DNA of 64,000 nucleotides from Pelagicoccus mobilis (GTDB taxonomy: Bacteria > Verrucomicrobiota > Verrucomicrobiia > Opitutales > Opitutaceae). Positions 25,687 through 34,756 of this stretch are shown piece after piece (positions within the stretch are counted from its first letter, which is position 1; each line of letters starts with the position of its first letter). The stretch covers positions 1 to 64,000 of the forward strand of contig NZ_JAENIL010000014.1 in the NCBI RefSeq assembly GCF_016595505.1, read 5' to 3'. The position numbers were made by a program, and so were the translations under genes. The notes beneath the pieces were generated by a model that was not told the DNA's origin, searched no databases, and saw only the letters and a list, made by a program, of their open reading frames with translations.

Positions 25687-26156
25687 CAAAAGTGAGGGCT
25701 CGAGTGATCGGGCGATTCGACGAAGGGGAGTGTGTGTAAGGGAAAGGAGTCGAGTGACTTTAGACCTGCTCGATAGACACGAAAGCCTTTGCTTTGTCCT
25801 AAGAGAAGGGACTGCTTGATTAGTTTCACTGCCAAGCTTCGGCAAGAGAAAATACTTAGATTAGAGTTTTTATGTTCAAATAGGAAGATTGCTTCGGTGG
25901 TTTGCACCTGATTTGTGTTTTGAACCTAGGGTGAATCGCGTTTTAGCCTGTGTGACAGGAGGGCGGTTCTTTTGGCGGTTTGGTGTGGACGGAAATGGAA
26001 ATGGTTCAGGTGGCGATGTCGGTTTTTCGTCCCAACAAAGCAGTGATGGATTCCGTGTATTCAAAATTTACGAGAGGAGTTTAATTCTCTCCCGCTTTGG
26101 GACGATTTTGGGACTTAAATATTGAGTACAATATGCAAGAAGGGGAGCCTTGTGGA
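25687..26156. other. Divergent intergenic region
   Basis: Holds promoter element d for the giant peptidase and must hold the promoter of the GH86-like gene. An upstream in-frame stretch (25845-25687) is open but crosses the promoter element, so it is treated as untranslated leader. A small dyad CCTGTGTGACAGG lies near 25950. No other gene. Confidence 0.6.
25816..25859 (-). promoter_or_regulatory. Shared promoter element, copy d (9 bp shorter)
   Basis: Minus-strand element 25859-25839 with AAGTATTT running directly into TCTCTTGCCG; the middle CCGTAA block of the other copies is missing, exactly 9 bp. TTGCCG (25844-25839), 17-bp spacer, TAATCA (25821-25816). Start of the peptidase gene is about 130 bp downstream. 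Confidence 0.5.
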
Positions 26157-28304
26157 ATGGCTCCCCATTCTAAATTTGTGTTGGCCGCGAGTGTGCTGGT
26201 GGCGTTTGCCGTGAATGCTGCGGATGAAGTTGTCGTGAATTTGGACGTGCGTCACTCCGTCAATGGCGTCTCCGAATTTGACCGATCGCGTTTCATGCTC
26301 GTGCACGCGGGATTGAATGAGAACGACTGGGACTCGAACCAAATGAGGCAGTCGTTTTTGGAGGAATACGACGTGTATCTTGGTCGGAATAACGGGGCTC
26401 TGCCGTGGTTTCTCAGTCAAACGACTGAACATGCCTCCAAATCAGGATGGATTGATCATATCTCGCTGGAATCTCAAGGAGACAGGGTCAAGTCGAACTA
26501 TTCTACGAGCACCGCTGCCCACGCGCTCGAGGGGCGCGTGGCTAATCATATGATTGGCGGGCAGATGAACATGTATCCAAACGGGCAGCAAAATGGGGAC
26601 GGATTCGCCTTGGGGAGTTACGAGGCTTTTGCGGACTACATTGACGGATTTTTGTCGTACTTCTACGGCGAAGGCGGGGTTACGGGCGAACCGAAGCCAG
26701 CGATGGTGGAAGTGGTGAACGAACCCTTTGTGAAGGCGAATCAATACTCGACGACGAAACAGAATATAGCGGAGCTTCACAATGTCGTCGCGGACAAAGT
26801 GAAGGTTAGTCACCCAGATGTAATGGTTGGTGGATACACGGCAGCTCACCCTGCGTTTGAGGCGGCGGATTTCGCTCTGTGGGAAAATAATTGGAAGATG
26901 TTCATCGATGTGGCTGGGGAGAAAATGGATTTCTTTTCGACGCATCTCTACGACTATTTGGCTCCGGAAGACCATTTTGATCCGACTAAAACTCAGTACC
27001 GAAGCGGAAGCAATGTGGAGGCGATCCTAGATATGATCGAACACTACAGCATGCTTACGTTGGGCGAAGTGAAACCCTTCGCGATTTCTGAATTTGGAAG
27101 CTTCGAACCGATCGAAGGAAATGAGCCTTGGTCTCCGGAGACGAATTGGTCGGATGTACGTTCGTTTTCGTCCATCCTGATGCAATTAATGGAACGTCCA
27201 GATCGAATGCTGCAAGCGATGCCATTTGTGGTATTGAAGGCAGAGTGGGGGCGAAGCCAGCAGACGGGGCATCCGTATGGGCCGCGCCTGCTGAGGCAGC
27301 GTTTTGAAGATCCCAACGACTCGGGCAACGAGTGGGTGTATTCGGAGCTCATTTTGTTCTACGAGCTTTGGAAAAACGTGAATGGTATTCGCATCGATAC
27401 TACGTCAGAAGATCAGGACGTGCAGGTGGATGCTTACGTCGACGGGAAGAAACTCTATTTGATCCTTAACAATCTAGAGTTGGAAGCGAAGCCGGTGGAT
27501 CTTCGGTTTGTTTCGAAGGTTCTGAATCCTGTCGTTTCGGTTCATTCGAAGGAGACTTACGCCGAAGATGGGGTTCCTAAGTTGCGGGCGATAGAGTATT
27601 CAAATTATCCTACGTCGCTGACTGTCGAAGCGAATGCGACCATGATCATCGAATACGAGTTCGCGGAGGACTTGGTGATTGATGAAAGCTCGGAGGAAAG
27701 TAAGCACTACGCGACGAGCTACCTGAAGCCGATCGTTGCCGATCAGAGGATCGATTTTGAAATCAATGGCGTGACGATTCCGGAACACGGAGAGGCGGTT
27801 TTGCGGATTGGCATGGGGAGGGCGCATGGGCGTTCGCTTAGTCCGATTTTGCTCGTTAACGGTGAAGCCGTGCCGGTTCCCTCTGATTGGCGGGGTTATG
27901 ATCAAAGCACTCGGAGCTCGTTTTTTGGGGTGATCGAGATATCGGTGCCAAAGGCGCTGTTGCAGGAAAACAACACGATCAGTCTCGAGTATCCGGATTC
28001 GAGCGGGCATGTATCCAGTGTTTGTATGCAAGTGTGGGCGTTTAGTTCCGCCGTTCGTGATACAGAGATATCGGCGATGCAGACGTTCGACTACGAGTAC
28101 GATGGAGACCGTGAGCTTTTCGAAGTACGAACCTTTGGTGAGATCGGGAAGGAGTACACTGTGATAGAATCGACCAATCTCAGCGACTGGGCTGTCGCTG
28201 GCGAGTCGAAGCCCGGCGAATGGCGCTGGGTGGAGTTCGAGGTCGACGGGAGTGAAAACAAGTTTCTGAAGCTGATTGAGTCTGACCGAGAGCAGCCGGA
28301 ATAA
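26157..28304 (+). CDS. GH86-like secreted beta-agarase/beta-porphyranase
   Basis: 715 aa from ATG at 26157, chosen because GGGGAG lies just upstream and it begins with a clean signal peptide (MAPHSKFVLAASVLVAFAVNA); an in-frame ATG at 26097 would add 20 polar residues. The body is a TIM-barrel-type glycosidase with VEVVNEPF (putative acid/base E189) and FAISEFGSFEP (putative nucleophile E312), the pattern of clan GH-A enzymes and, with FFSTHLYDYL, of GH86. Beta-sandwich domains follow (about 420-640), and a short C-terminal domain ends the protein. GH86 members cut agarose or porphyran, which would fit a marine habitat. Substrate is inferred, not proven. Confidence 0.75.
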   Translation: MAPHSKFVLAASVLVAFAVNAADEVVVNLDVRHSVNGVSEFDRSRFMLVHAGLNENDWDSNQMRQSFLEEYDVYLGRNNGALPWFLSQTTEHASKSGWIDHISLESQGDRVKSNYSTSTAAHALEGRVANHMIGGQMNMYPNGQQNGDGFALGSYEAFADYIDGFLSYFYGEGGVTGEPKPAMVEVVNEPFVKANQYSTTKQNIAELHNVVADKVKVSHPDVMVGGYTAAHPAFEAADFALWENNWKMFIDVAGEKMDFFSTHLYDYLAPEDHFDPTKTQYRSGSNVEAILDMIEHYSMLTLGEVKPFAISEFGSFEPIEGNEPWSPETNWSDVRSFSSILMQLMERPDRMLQAMPFVVLKAEWGRSQQTGHPYGPRLLRQRFEDPNDSGNEWVYSELILFYELWKNVNGIRIDTTSEDQDVQVDAYVDGKKLYLILNNLELEAKPVDLRFVSKVLNPVVSVHSKETYAEDGVPKLRAIEYSNYPTSLTVEANATMIIEYEFAEDLVIDESSEESKHYATSYLKPIVADQRIDFEINGVTIPEHGEAVLRIGMGRAHGRSLSPILLVNGEAVPVPSDWRGYDQSTRSSFFGVIEISVPKALLQENNTISLEYPDSSGHVSSVCMQVWAFSSAVRDTEISAMQTFDYEYDGDRELFEVRTFGEIGKEYTVIESTNLSDWAVAGESKPGEWRWVEFEVDGSENKFLKLIESDREQPE

Positions 28305-28443
28305 GCTGGAGGGCGTGAAGGGAAGGAGATTTTTGCTGGGTATTTGTATATAAAAGCCGGTAAGGGCTTGCTGATTTCTGGGGTTGGCGGAGTGTTTTGA
28401 GGTCTGAGCTTGCTTGAGCAGCCTTTTTGATCCCCACCCCGCA

Positions 28444-29505
28444 ATGTCATCTTCTACTTCAGATACCCGAATTACCGAGATTACGACGGTCTCTTCGCCT
28501 TCCGTCATTTGTGAGGAGTTTCCTGCCGATTCAGAAATTGAGGACTTGGTAGCAACCAGTCGAAAGACGATAGGGCGGATTCTAAATCAGGAAGATGACC
28601 GCTTGCTGGTGGTTGTAGGCCCCTGTTCAGTACATGATCCCAAGTCGGCTCTGGAGTACGCGAGGCGGTTGAGCGAACTGCGTCAGCTGCATTTCGAGGA
28701 TCTAGAAATCGTGATGCGGGTTTATTTTGAGAAGCCGAGAACCACGGTAGGTTGGAAGGGATTAATCAATGATCCGGACTTGGACGGGAGCTTTGATATC
28801 AACAAAGGGATCCGTCTGGCTCGGGAGCTGTTGATTGAGATCAATAGGTTGGGCCTGCCGGCTGGAACTGAGTTTCTGGATATCGTAACTGGGCAGTACT
28901 ATTCGGACTTGGTGAGCTGGGGGGCGATCGGAGCCCGCACTACCGAGAGTCAGGTGCACCGCGAGATGGCGTCGGGCTTGTCGTGCCCGGTGGGCTTCAA
29001 GAATGGTACTAACGGGAATCTCCAGATCGCCCTCGATGCGGTGAACGCGTCCCGCACGCCGCACAACTTTCTGTCGCAGACCGCTGAAGGAGATATGGCG
29101 ATCTACCAGACGTCAGGGAATGCGGATGCCCATGTGATTCTCCGTGGTGGCAAGGAGCCAAACTATGACGCCGAGAGTATTGAGTCGGCGGTTGAGTTGA
29201 AGAAGGAAGCGGGAGTTGACGCGGGGTTGATTGTGGACTTCAGCCATGCCAACAGTCTCAAGAAATTCGAGAACCAGCCAGTCGTAGGAGAAGATGTAGC
29301 CAAGCAGGTTGCCGAAGGGCAGACGGAAATCGTGGGTTGTATGATCGAGTCTCATCTGGTTGAGGGGAACCAGAAGGTGAAGCCTGGCGAGGCTCTTGTC
29401 TATGGTCAGAGCATAACGGACGCTTGTATCGGATTTGAGACTACAGAAAAGCTTTTTGGTGTTCTTGCAAAGGCAGTTCGTGACCGTAGGGAGAAGCGTG
29501 GGTAG
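28444..29505 (+). CDS. 3-deoxy-7-phosphoheptulonate synthase (DAHP synthase, class I)
   Basis: 353 aa from the ATG at 28444; the frame extends upstream to a TTG (28414) that is less likely. Condenses phosphoenolpyruvate and erythrose 4-phosphate as the first step of the shikimate pathway. Family motifs: VVVGPCSVHDP, RVYFEKPRTTVGWKG, SGLSCPVGFKNGT and VDFSHANSLK. Length and motifs match AroF/G/H enzymes of E. coli. Which aromatic amino acid inhibits it cannot be decided from sequence reading, so no specific symbol is given. Confidence 0.93.
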   Translation: MSSSTSDTRITEITTVSSPSVICEEFPADSEIEDLVATSRKTIGRILNQEDDRLLVVVGPCSVHDPKSALEYARRLSELRQLHFEDLEIVMRVYFEKPRTTVGWKGLINDPDLDGSFDINKGIRLARELLIEINRLGLPAGTEFLDIVTGQYYSDLVSWGAIGARTTESQVHREMASGLSCPVGFKNGTNGNLQIALDAVNASRTPHNFLSQTAEGDMAIYQTSGNADAHVILRGGKEPNYDAESIESAVELKKEAGVDAGLIVDFSHANSLKKFENQPVVGEDVAKQVAEGQTEIVGCMIESHLVEGNQKVKPGEALVYGQSITDACIGFETTEKLFGVLAKAVRDRREKRG

Positions 29506-29558
29506 CGTTGTTTGTTAGAGCTTGATGAACGTTGGGTGGTAACCTAGGTCTGTTTCTT

Positions 29559-29744
29559 ATGGAAAAGCCGATTGGAGAGGATTTTATTCACGAGGCCTTG
29601 GACCGGGCGCATATTGCGTCGTCGCATCTGCAAATGGCCTTGGGCGAACATGAGGTTGTGCAGAAGATGCCTGATGTCCGTGAAGCCTACGAGAAAGCGG
29701 TGGAAGCGCTAGAGGATCTGTATCAGTTAATCGGATCTAAATGA
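29559..29744 (+). CDS. Small helical protein of unknown function
   Basis: 61 aa from the ATG at 29559; an earlier start at 29532 is non-ATG. Highly helical and acidic (PIGEDFIHEALDRAHIASSH, then HEVVQKMPDVREAYEKAVEAL, ending YQLIGSK). No domain recognised. Lies 53 bp after the DAHP synthase gene and 55 bp before the DUF1080 gene, same strand. Confidence 0.55.
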   Translation: MEKPIGEDFIHEALDRAHIASSHLQMALGEHEVVQKMPDVREAYEKAVEALEDLYQLIGSK

Positions 29745-29799
29745 TGCATTCGCTGCATGCAGCGTTGCTTTTCATGGACGGGTAAAGTGAGATGAGGGC

Positions 29800-30486
29800 A
29801 TGATGCCCCTAATCTCGAATACCCTGTTTGCGTTCGCTATCTTTCTTGCCGGTTCTCAAGTCTTAGCCAATGAGGCGGTGGAGCCGCGAGTCGATGGAGA
29901 TGGGGTGGTGGACTTGTTAGCGGGTGGTAGCTTGAGGGCTTGGGATGTGCCTTCTGGATTGTGGAGATTCGAGGACGACGCAATTGTGGGCGACACTGGA
30001 CCTGAAAAGATTACGACTCCTGAGTGGATTTACACTAAAGGGAGGTATCGAGATTTCGAGTTCACGTGCGAGCTTAGATTGTCGGGCGATACGAAACGCA
30101 ATACGGGCATTTACTATCGAGTGAACAAGTTCCGGTTTAAGGATCGTTTTGAGGCTCCCTCTGGTTACGAGTTTGACGCTGCGTACCACGATGGATCGGA
30201 CAAGCGGAATTGGCGAGGATCGTTGGGGGACTGGTACGCGAGGCCGAAGCTGCGGATTTTTCCGGATCCTTCAGTGATCAACGAAGCCTTTAAAACCGAC
30301 GAGTGGAATCGTATGACGCTTAGAGCTCGCGGCGATCGTTTGGAGTATTGGGTCAATGGCGTGAAGGTTATGGACTTTGTGGATGGCGACCCGAAGGGAT
30401 CTAAAGAGGGTGTCATTGGGTTTCAGATACATGATGGGTCGGTGATGAAAGTTGAGTATCGAAACGTTCGGGTCCTGGAGCTTTAG
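29800..30486 (+). CDS. DUF1080 (3-keto-disaccharide hydrolase-like) secreted protein
   Basis: 228 aa. Signal peptide at about 1-24 (LISNTLFAFAIFLAGSQVLA). The rest is one jelly-roll domain typical of DUF1080: GGSLRAWDVPSGLWRFEDDAIVGD, then RDFEFTCELRLSGDTKRNTGIYYR, GYEFDAAYHDG and WNRMTLRARGDRLEYWVNG. Family members include 3-keto-glycoside hydrolases and other carbohydrate-acting proteins that are abundant in Planctomycetes and Verrucomicrobia. Exported, probably periplasmic. The next gene starts 3 bp later, so it is likely co-transcribed with the DASS symporter. Confidence 0.85.
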   Translation: MMPLISNTLFAFAIFLAGSQVLANEAVEPRVDGDGVVDLLAGGSLRAWDVPSGLWRFEDDAIVGDTGPEKITTPEWIYTKGRYRDFEFTCELRLSGDTKRNTGIYYRVNKFRFKDRFEAPSGYEFDAAYHDGSDKRNWRGSLGDWYARPKLRIFPDPSVINEAFKTDEWNRMTLRARGDRLEYWVNGVKVMDFVDGDPKGSKEGVIGFQIHDGSVMKVEYRNVRVLEL

Positions 30487-30489
30487 GAT

Positions 30490-31986
30490 ATGTTAAGAGA
30501 GAGTATCGAAACGCCTGCGCGCTACGGATTGCGTCAGTGGTCGGGGTGGATTTTGGGACCTGGGCTTTTGCTGCTGACCTTGTTGATCGATCCTCCTGGG
30601 GAGCTGTCGCTGATTGCGTGGAGAACTGCTGGGGCGGCGTGTTTGATGGCTGTATGGTGGCTCACTGAGCCTGTGCCGATTTCAGTGACTGCTTTATTGC
30701 CTTTGGTTCTGTTTCCGATGATGGGAATGGGAAGCATAAAGGAGGTGTCTGCTCCCTATGCGCATCCTTTGGTTTTCCTGTTTCTGGGCGGGTTTATGAT
30801 CGCTTTGGCGATGCAGCGGTGGGGCTTGCACAAGCGGGTCGCGATCGGGCTGATTGGTTTTTTCGGAGTGCAGCCGAACCGAATTATCGCCGGATTTTTG
30901 GTGGCTGGAGCGCTGGTGAGTATGTGGGTGAGCAATACGGCGACCGCTCTGATGATGCTTCCGATCGCGACTTCGGTTGTCGCTTTGTTGCCAAAGGACG
31001 GGGAAGGCGGTCGTCTTGGAGCTCGGTTTGCTCCTGCCTTGATGTTGGCGGTAGCTTATGGGGCGACCACGGGTGGAATGGCTACTTTAATTGGGACGCC
31101 GCCCAATGCGCTTCTAGCGGGGTACATGAGTAAGGTTCATGGATACGAGATCGGTTTCCTGCAATGGATGAAGATTGGTCTGCCGATGACCTTGCTCACT
31201 TTGCCTCTGGTTTACCTTGTTCTAACGCGTGTCGCTTTCAGGTTCGAGAAGAGCAAGCTCGCCGGAATGGAGGCTCTGATCAAGAGCGAGAAGGAGAAAC
31301 TATCGAAACTTAGCCGTGGGGAGGCTATGGTGGCGTTCGTCTTCTGCTTAACTGCGTTGGGCTGGATGTTTCGTCCCATGCTACAGCAGGTGCTTCCCAT
31401 GATTTCGGATACAAGCATCGCGATTGGGAGCGCGATCTTATTGTTTCTGCTTCCGGTTAATGCGAAGCGAGGCGAGTTCGTCATGAATTGGCAGGCGACT
31501 AAGGATTTGCCGTGGGAGGTGCTTTTGCTTTTTGGCGGCGGCCTAAGTCTGGCTGGCATGATCCAGAGCAGTGGTTTGTCTCAGTATATCGGGGAGCTGA
31601 CTCAGGGGCTCTCGGGGCGATCGATCGTATTGATTCTGGCCGCAATCTGTTTTGGCATCCTGATGCTGACCGAGCTTACCAGCAATACGGCTACGGCAGC
31701 GACGTTTCTGCCGATCATCGGTGCTGTGGCGGTTAGCATGGGGGAGAATCCACTGCTGTTTCTGGCGCCGGCTGCCCTGTCGGCAAACTGTTCCTACATG
31801 ATGCCAGTGGGGACCCCTCCAAATGCGATCGTATTTGGCAGCGGGAGGATCGCTTTGCCGCAGATGGCTAGGGCGGGCTTGTTGCTGAACTTGCTCCTGG
31901 TGCCAGCTCTGATCGTGTTGTTGCTGGTTCTTGGTCCCTACGTCTTCGGTATCGAAGTTGGCACTTTGCCGGATTGGGCAAAGTGA
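30490..31986 (+). CDS. DASS-family sodium:dicarboxylate (or sulfate) symporter
   Basis: 498 aa inner-membrane transporter, SLC13/DASS family. About 11-12 hydrophobic helices. The two SNT motifs that bind Na+ and carboxylate are visible: VSNTATALMMLPIA (about 140-153) and LTSNTATAATFLPI (about 400-413), each followed by a GTPPNA loop (about 205 and 438). Substrate is probably C4-dicarboxylate; sulfate or phosphate are possible. Starts 3 bp after the DUF1080 gene and converges on the channel gene with a 12-bp gap. Confidence 0.88.
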   Translation: MLRESIETPARYGLRQWSGWILGPGLLLLTLLIDPPGELSLIAWRTAGAACLMAVWWLTEPVPISVTALLPLVLFPMMGMGSIKEVSAPYAHPLVFLFLGGFMIALAMQRWGLHKRVAIGLIGFFGVQPNRIIAGFLVAGALVSMWVSNTATALMMLPIATSVVALLPKDGEGGRLGARFAPALMLAVAYGATTGGMATLIGTPPNALLAGYMSKVHGYEIGFLQWMKIGLPMTLLTLPLVYLVLTRVAFRFEKSKLAGMEALIKSEKEKLSKLSRGEAMVAFVFCLTALGWMFRPMLQQVLPMISDTSIAIGSAILLFLLPVNAKRGEFVMNWQATKDLPWEVLLLFGGGLSLAGMIQSSGLSQYIGELTQGLSGRSIVLILAAICFGILMLTELTSNTATAATFLPIIGAVAVSMGENPLLFLAPAALSANCSYMMPVGTPPNAIVFGSGRIALPQMARAGLLLNLLLVPALIVLLLVLGPYVFGIEVGTLPDWAK

Positions 31987-31998
31987 ACTCTGGACGAG

Positions 31999-32898
31999 CT
32001 AGCTGTCTTCTTGGCTGTGCTTGAGCTTGCGTTTTAGGCTGGCCAGGTGCGTTTGCACGTTGGTGAGTTCGTGTTCGAGGTTGTTGATGTCGTCTTCGAG
32101 GGTGGCGTGCCCGAGCTCCTTTATGTTTTTTTGCTCGTTTCGCTCCTCTGCTTCCAACTGGGCTTCCTGCATGCCGTTCATGATGACCCCGATAAAGAGG
32201 TTGAGCATGACCATGGTGCCGAAGAGCACGAATGACACGAAGTAGGTGATGGAGAGCAGGGGTTGGGCTTGGCTTTGAATGATGAGGTCTTGATTTCCGT
32301 CGTATCCGTATTCGGCGGAACCATACATGTTGATGTACATGAGGTCGGTCCAGTCCTCTAGAGTGACGACGCGGAATAGGGATAGGAGGGAGTCCTGGAG
32401 GGTGCCGAAGTGTATGGGGTCGTTTTGGCTGAAGAGCATGGTGCCGGTGACTCCATAGATGTAGAAAAGAATAGAGAGGAGCAGGCCGACGTAGACCATG
32501 GAGGGCAGGCTGCGTAGGAGGGCACCTACCAAAAGCTGGAGTTTGGGGAGTACGGTGATCAGCCGGAGGACGCGCAAGATGCGGGCAAGACGGAGAACGG
32601 CGACGTATTGGGCGTTGAAGGGAAGGAAGCAGACGGCGACGATCAGGAAGTCGAAGATGTTCCAGCCGTCCTTGAAGTACCGCCACGGCTTTTTCCCTTC
32701 GGCGAGTATCTTGATGACAATTTCGACGACGAAGATGCCGAGGATGGTTTTGTCGAGGAAGCTAAGGACGCCCCCGTATTCGCTGCGGATTGAGGGGTAG
32801 GTGTCGAGACCGATGGCGATAGCGGCGAGGAGGATGACCCCGACGATGGCGTTCTGGAACCAGTTGGAAGTGTGAATTCGCGTGAAGAAGGCGCTCAT
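31999..32898 (-). CDS. Voltage-gated single-repeat cation channel (BacNav type) with acidic filter
   Basis: 299 aa, the size of NaChBac/NavAb homotetramer subunits. S1-S3 cover about 12-100; S4 (about 98-118) has Arg at 103, 106, 109 and 112, three residues apart, as in a voltage sensor. S5 is about 133-155, the pore helix and filter lie at 170-190, and S6 at about 205-235. The filter reads TLEDWTD (179-185): sodium channels usually have TLESW, so Asp182 and Asp185 add negative charge at sites that, when acidic, convert NaChBac and NavAb to calcium selectivity. A C-terminal coiled coil (about 240-295, EDDINNLEHELTNVQTHL) probably joins the four subunits. Confidence 0.9.
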   Translation of the reverse strand: MSAFFTRIHTSNWFQNAIVGVILLAAIAIGLDTYPSIRSEYGGVLSFLDKTILGIFVVEIVIKILAEGKKPWRYFKDGWNIFDFLIVAVCFLPFNAQYVAVLRLARILRVLRLITVLPKLQLLVGALLRSLPSMVYVGLLLSILFYIYGVTGTMLFSQNDPIHFGTLQDSLLSLFRVVTLEDWTDLMYINMYGSAEYGYDGNQDLIIQSQAQPLLSITYFVSFVLFGTMVMLNLFIGVIMNGMQEAQLEAEERNEQKNIKELGHATLEDDINNLEHELTNVQTHLASLKRKLKHSQEDS

Positions 32899-33094
32899 GA
32901 AGTTTGGTGTCGTTTGATTTAGAGGCCGTATGGTGAAGATGCGGTTGGGTTCAAGATTGAATAAACACAGCTCGTTGGTGTGGGTTCCATGGCTAAGCGG
33001 CGTTGTAGATAGGTTTGTTTGAGAGATATTTCTTCCAAGCGAAATTTTCTCTTGCCAAGGGGCAGAATCGTTGCCGTTTTAGCGATCCTGTTTT

Positions 33095-33170
33095 GGGGCC
33101 GTAGCTCAGTTGGAAGAGCGCCTGCATGGCATGCAGGAGGTCGTCGGTTCGATCCCGATCGGCTCCACCA
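33095..33170 (+). tRNA. tRNA-Ala (anticodon GGC)
   Basis: 76-nt cloverleaf with encoded CCA. Acceptor GGGGCCG pairs with CGGCTCC (a G-T pair allowed), D-arm GCTC/GAGC, anticodon stem CCTGC/GCAGG with loop ATGGCAT (anticodon GGC at nt 34-36), T-arm with GGTTCGATCC. Followed by a strong terminator. Confidence 0.95.
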
Positions 33171-33181
33171 TCCCGATTTCC

Positions 33182-33208
33182 GCCACTTCTGAGTAAGTGG
33201 CTTTTTTT
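33182..33208 (+). terminator. Rho-independent terminator after tRNA-Ala
   Basis: Stem GCCACTT/AAGTGGC with a 6-nt loop, followed by seven T. Confidence 0.85.
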
Positions 33209-33286
33209 GTGGTTATGTTTTGTGGGCGGGCTGTTGGTTTTCTCCGGGGAGGGCATCGGGGACGATGGCCGCTACCGTGAAGGGAC

Positions 33287-34735
33287 CTAGTCGATGATGG
33301 GGAAGCTGAGGGTGAGCTGGACCATGTCTGAGGCTGCGTGGTTCTCGATGGTGCAGTTTCCGCCGGCGGCCCAGACATTGGCGGCGATGAGAGAGAGGCC
33401 GAGTCCCATGCCGGGGATCTCGCCGGTGACGTAGCGGTCGGCTTGCCAGTATGGTTTCCAGGCGTTGGCGATTTCTTCGTTGGAGAGCGGGGCTGAGTTG
33501 TTTTGGAAGACGAACTCGACCTTTGACTCGTCCTCTTTCTTGCTGACGTGGCAGGAGAGCTGGGCGGAAGCGCCGCGGTGGAATTTGGCGGCGTTTTCCA
33601 CGATCTCACGGAGGCAGGCTTCGAAGGCGTGGGCGGAGATGTTGATGGTTTGGCTGGCGTCGAAGCCTTCTTCGACGGTTAGGGAGAAGTCGAAGGAGGC
33701 GGTGTCGACGGCTTGCTGGATTTGCGCCTGGGCCTCGAGGATCGTGAGCGACTTGTCGGGTTCGCGGTCACGCTCGAGAAAACTGAGAATGGAATGGATA
33801 TCGTACTCGAGTCGTTTGATTCCCTTTTGTTGGATGTCGGCGATTTGGGTGAGGCGGTCGACGCTTGGCTCTGAGGTCTTTATGAGCTGATGGGCGGCCT
33901 TGATGGCGTTGAGTGGGGTGAGCAGCTTGTGCGAGATCATGCGGGAGAAGGTGTGTTTCTCCTGGAACGCTACGATCCGGTCCGAGATGTCTTCGAGGCG
34001 GAGCAGTTGTTGGGTTCCGTGGTTGAGGCCGAGCTCCTGAAATGTGACGCGTATCCAGCGGGCGACTTGGTCGTTTTGGCTGGAGCGGACGAGCATGAAC
34101 GGGTCGAGTTTTGAGAGCTGCTCGGTTTGCCTGATCTTGCTCTCGATGTCGTTTGGTTGGATGAGGAAGCTTTGTTGAGCGGTCTCGAAGAAGTTGGCGG
34201 GTTGTAGGCCACTGCCAGCGATTCCCAACATTCGCTTGGCGGCTGTATTGGAAAAAAGAATACGTTGTTCCTCGTTAATTACCACGTAGCCTAGGTGGGA
34301 CTGGGCGACTACGAGCTCGAACTTCTGGCGTTCGTCGCAGAGTTTCCGGAAGCGGTTCAGGCGTAGGATACTTCGGATTCGGGAGCGGAGTTCGATTTTG
34401 CTGATCGGTTTTGAGAGGAAATCGTCCGCTCCGGCGTCGATGCCTTCGATCATAGATTCCTCATCGTCGAGTGCGGTGATCATGATGATGGGGATTTCTG
34501 ATACGCGGCGGTCTTCGCGGATGCGTTTGCACACTTCGAATCCGCTCATGCCTGGCATCATGACGTCGAGGAGGATGACATCTGGAATATTCTCTTCGAG
34601 CAGGTCGAGCGCGGTCTGGCCGCTGTCGGCGAGCAGGAAGTTGTAGCTCTCGTTGGAGAGTAGGGCTTCGATCGAGCGGCGTGCTCCGAGGTTGTCGTCG
34701 ACGACGAGTATAGTGCTCTGAGAACTCTTGGGCAT
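33287..34735 (-). CDS. Response regulator-PAS-histidine kinase (hybrid, receiver first)
   Basis: 482 aa, soluble. Receiver domain (about 8-125) has the acidic pair in VVDDN, phosphoacceptor D57 (ILLDVMMPG) and K109 (LSKPIS). A PAS-like domain (about 140-250) follows, then a kinase core: H269 in ISHKLLTPLNAI (a variant of the usual SHELRTPLN) and a HATPase domain with ENAAKFHRG and GMGLGLSLI. No transmembrane helices. Second gene after the larger kinase at 34757-36814 (21-bp gap), so the two likely act together. Confidence 0.88.
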   Translation of the reverse strand: MPKSSQSTILVVDDNLGARRSIEALLSNESYNFLLADSGQTALDLLEENIPDVILLDVMMPGMSGFEVCKRIREDRRVSEIPIIMITALDDEESMIEGIDAGADDFLSKPISKIELRSRIRSILRLNRFRKLCDERQKFELVVAQSHLGYVVINEEQRILFSNTAAKRMLGIAGSGLQPANFFETAQQSFLIQPNDIESKIRQTEQLSKLDPFMLVRSSQNDQVARWIRVTFQELGLNHGTQQLLRLEDISDRIVAFQEKHTFSRMISHKLLTPLNAIKAAHQLIKTSEPSVDRLTQIADIQQKGIKRLEYDIHSILSFLERDREPDKSLTILEAQAQIQQAVDTASFDFSLTVEEGFDASQTINISAHAFEACLREIVENAAKFHRGASAQLSCHVSKKEDESKVEFVFQNNSAPLSNEEIANAWKPYWQADRYVTGEIPGMGLGLSLIAANVWAAGGNCTIENHAASDMVQLTLSFPIID

Positions 34736-34756
34736 CGGGAGTTGGTTGGGATGCGG

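Noticed and set aside
25687-25845. Upstream extension of the giant peptidase frame
   Set aside because: It starts within the promoter element and lacks a signal-peptide character; ATG 25686 is better.
28340-28443. Weak hairpin after the GH86-like gene (AAGCC/GGCTT)
   Set aside because: A 5-bp stem with a poor T-run; not enough to call a terminator.
33106-33609. Long minus-strand frame ending across tRNA-Ala
   Set aside because: It overlaps a tRNA and the histidine kinase gene; frames of this kind are well-known artefacts of tRNA antisense.
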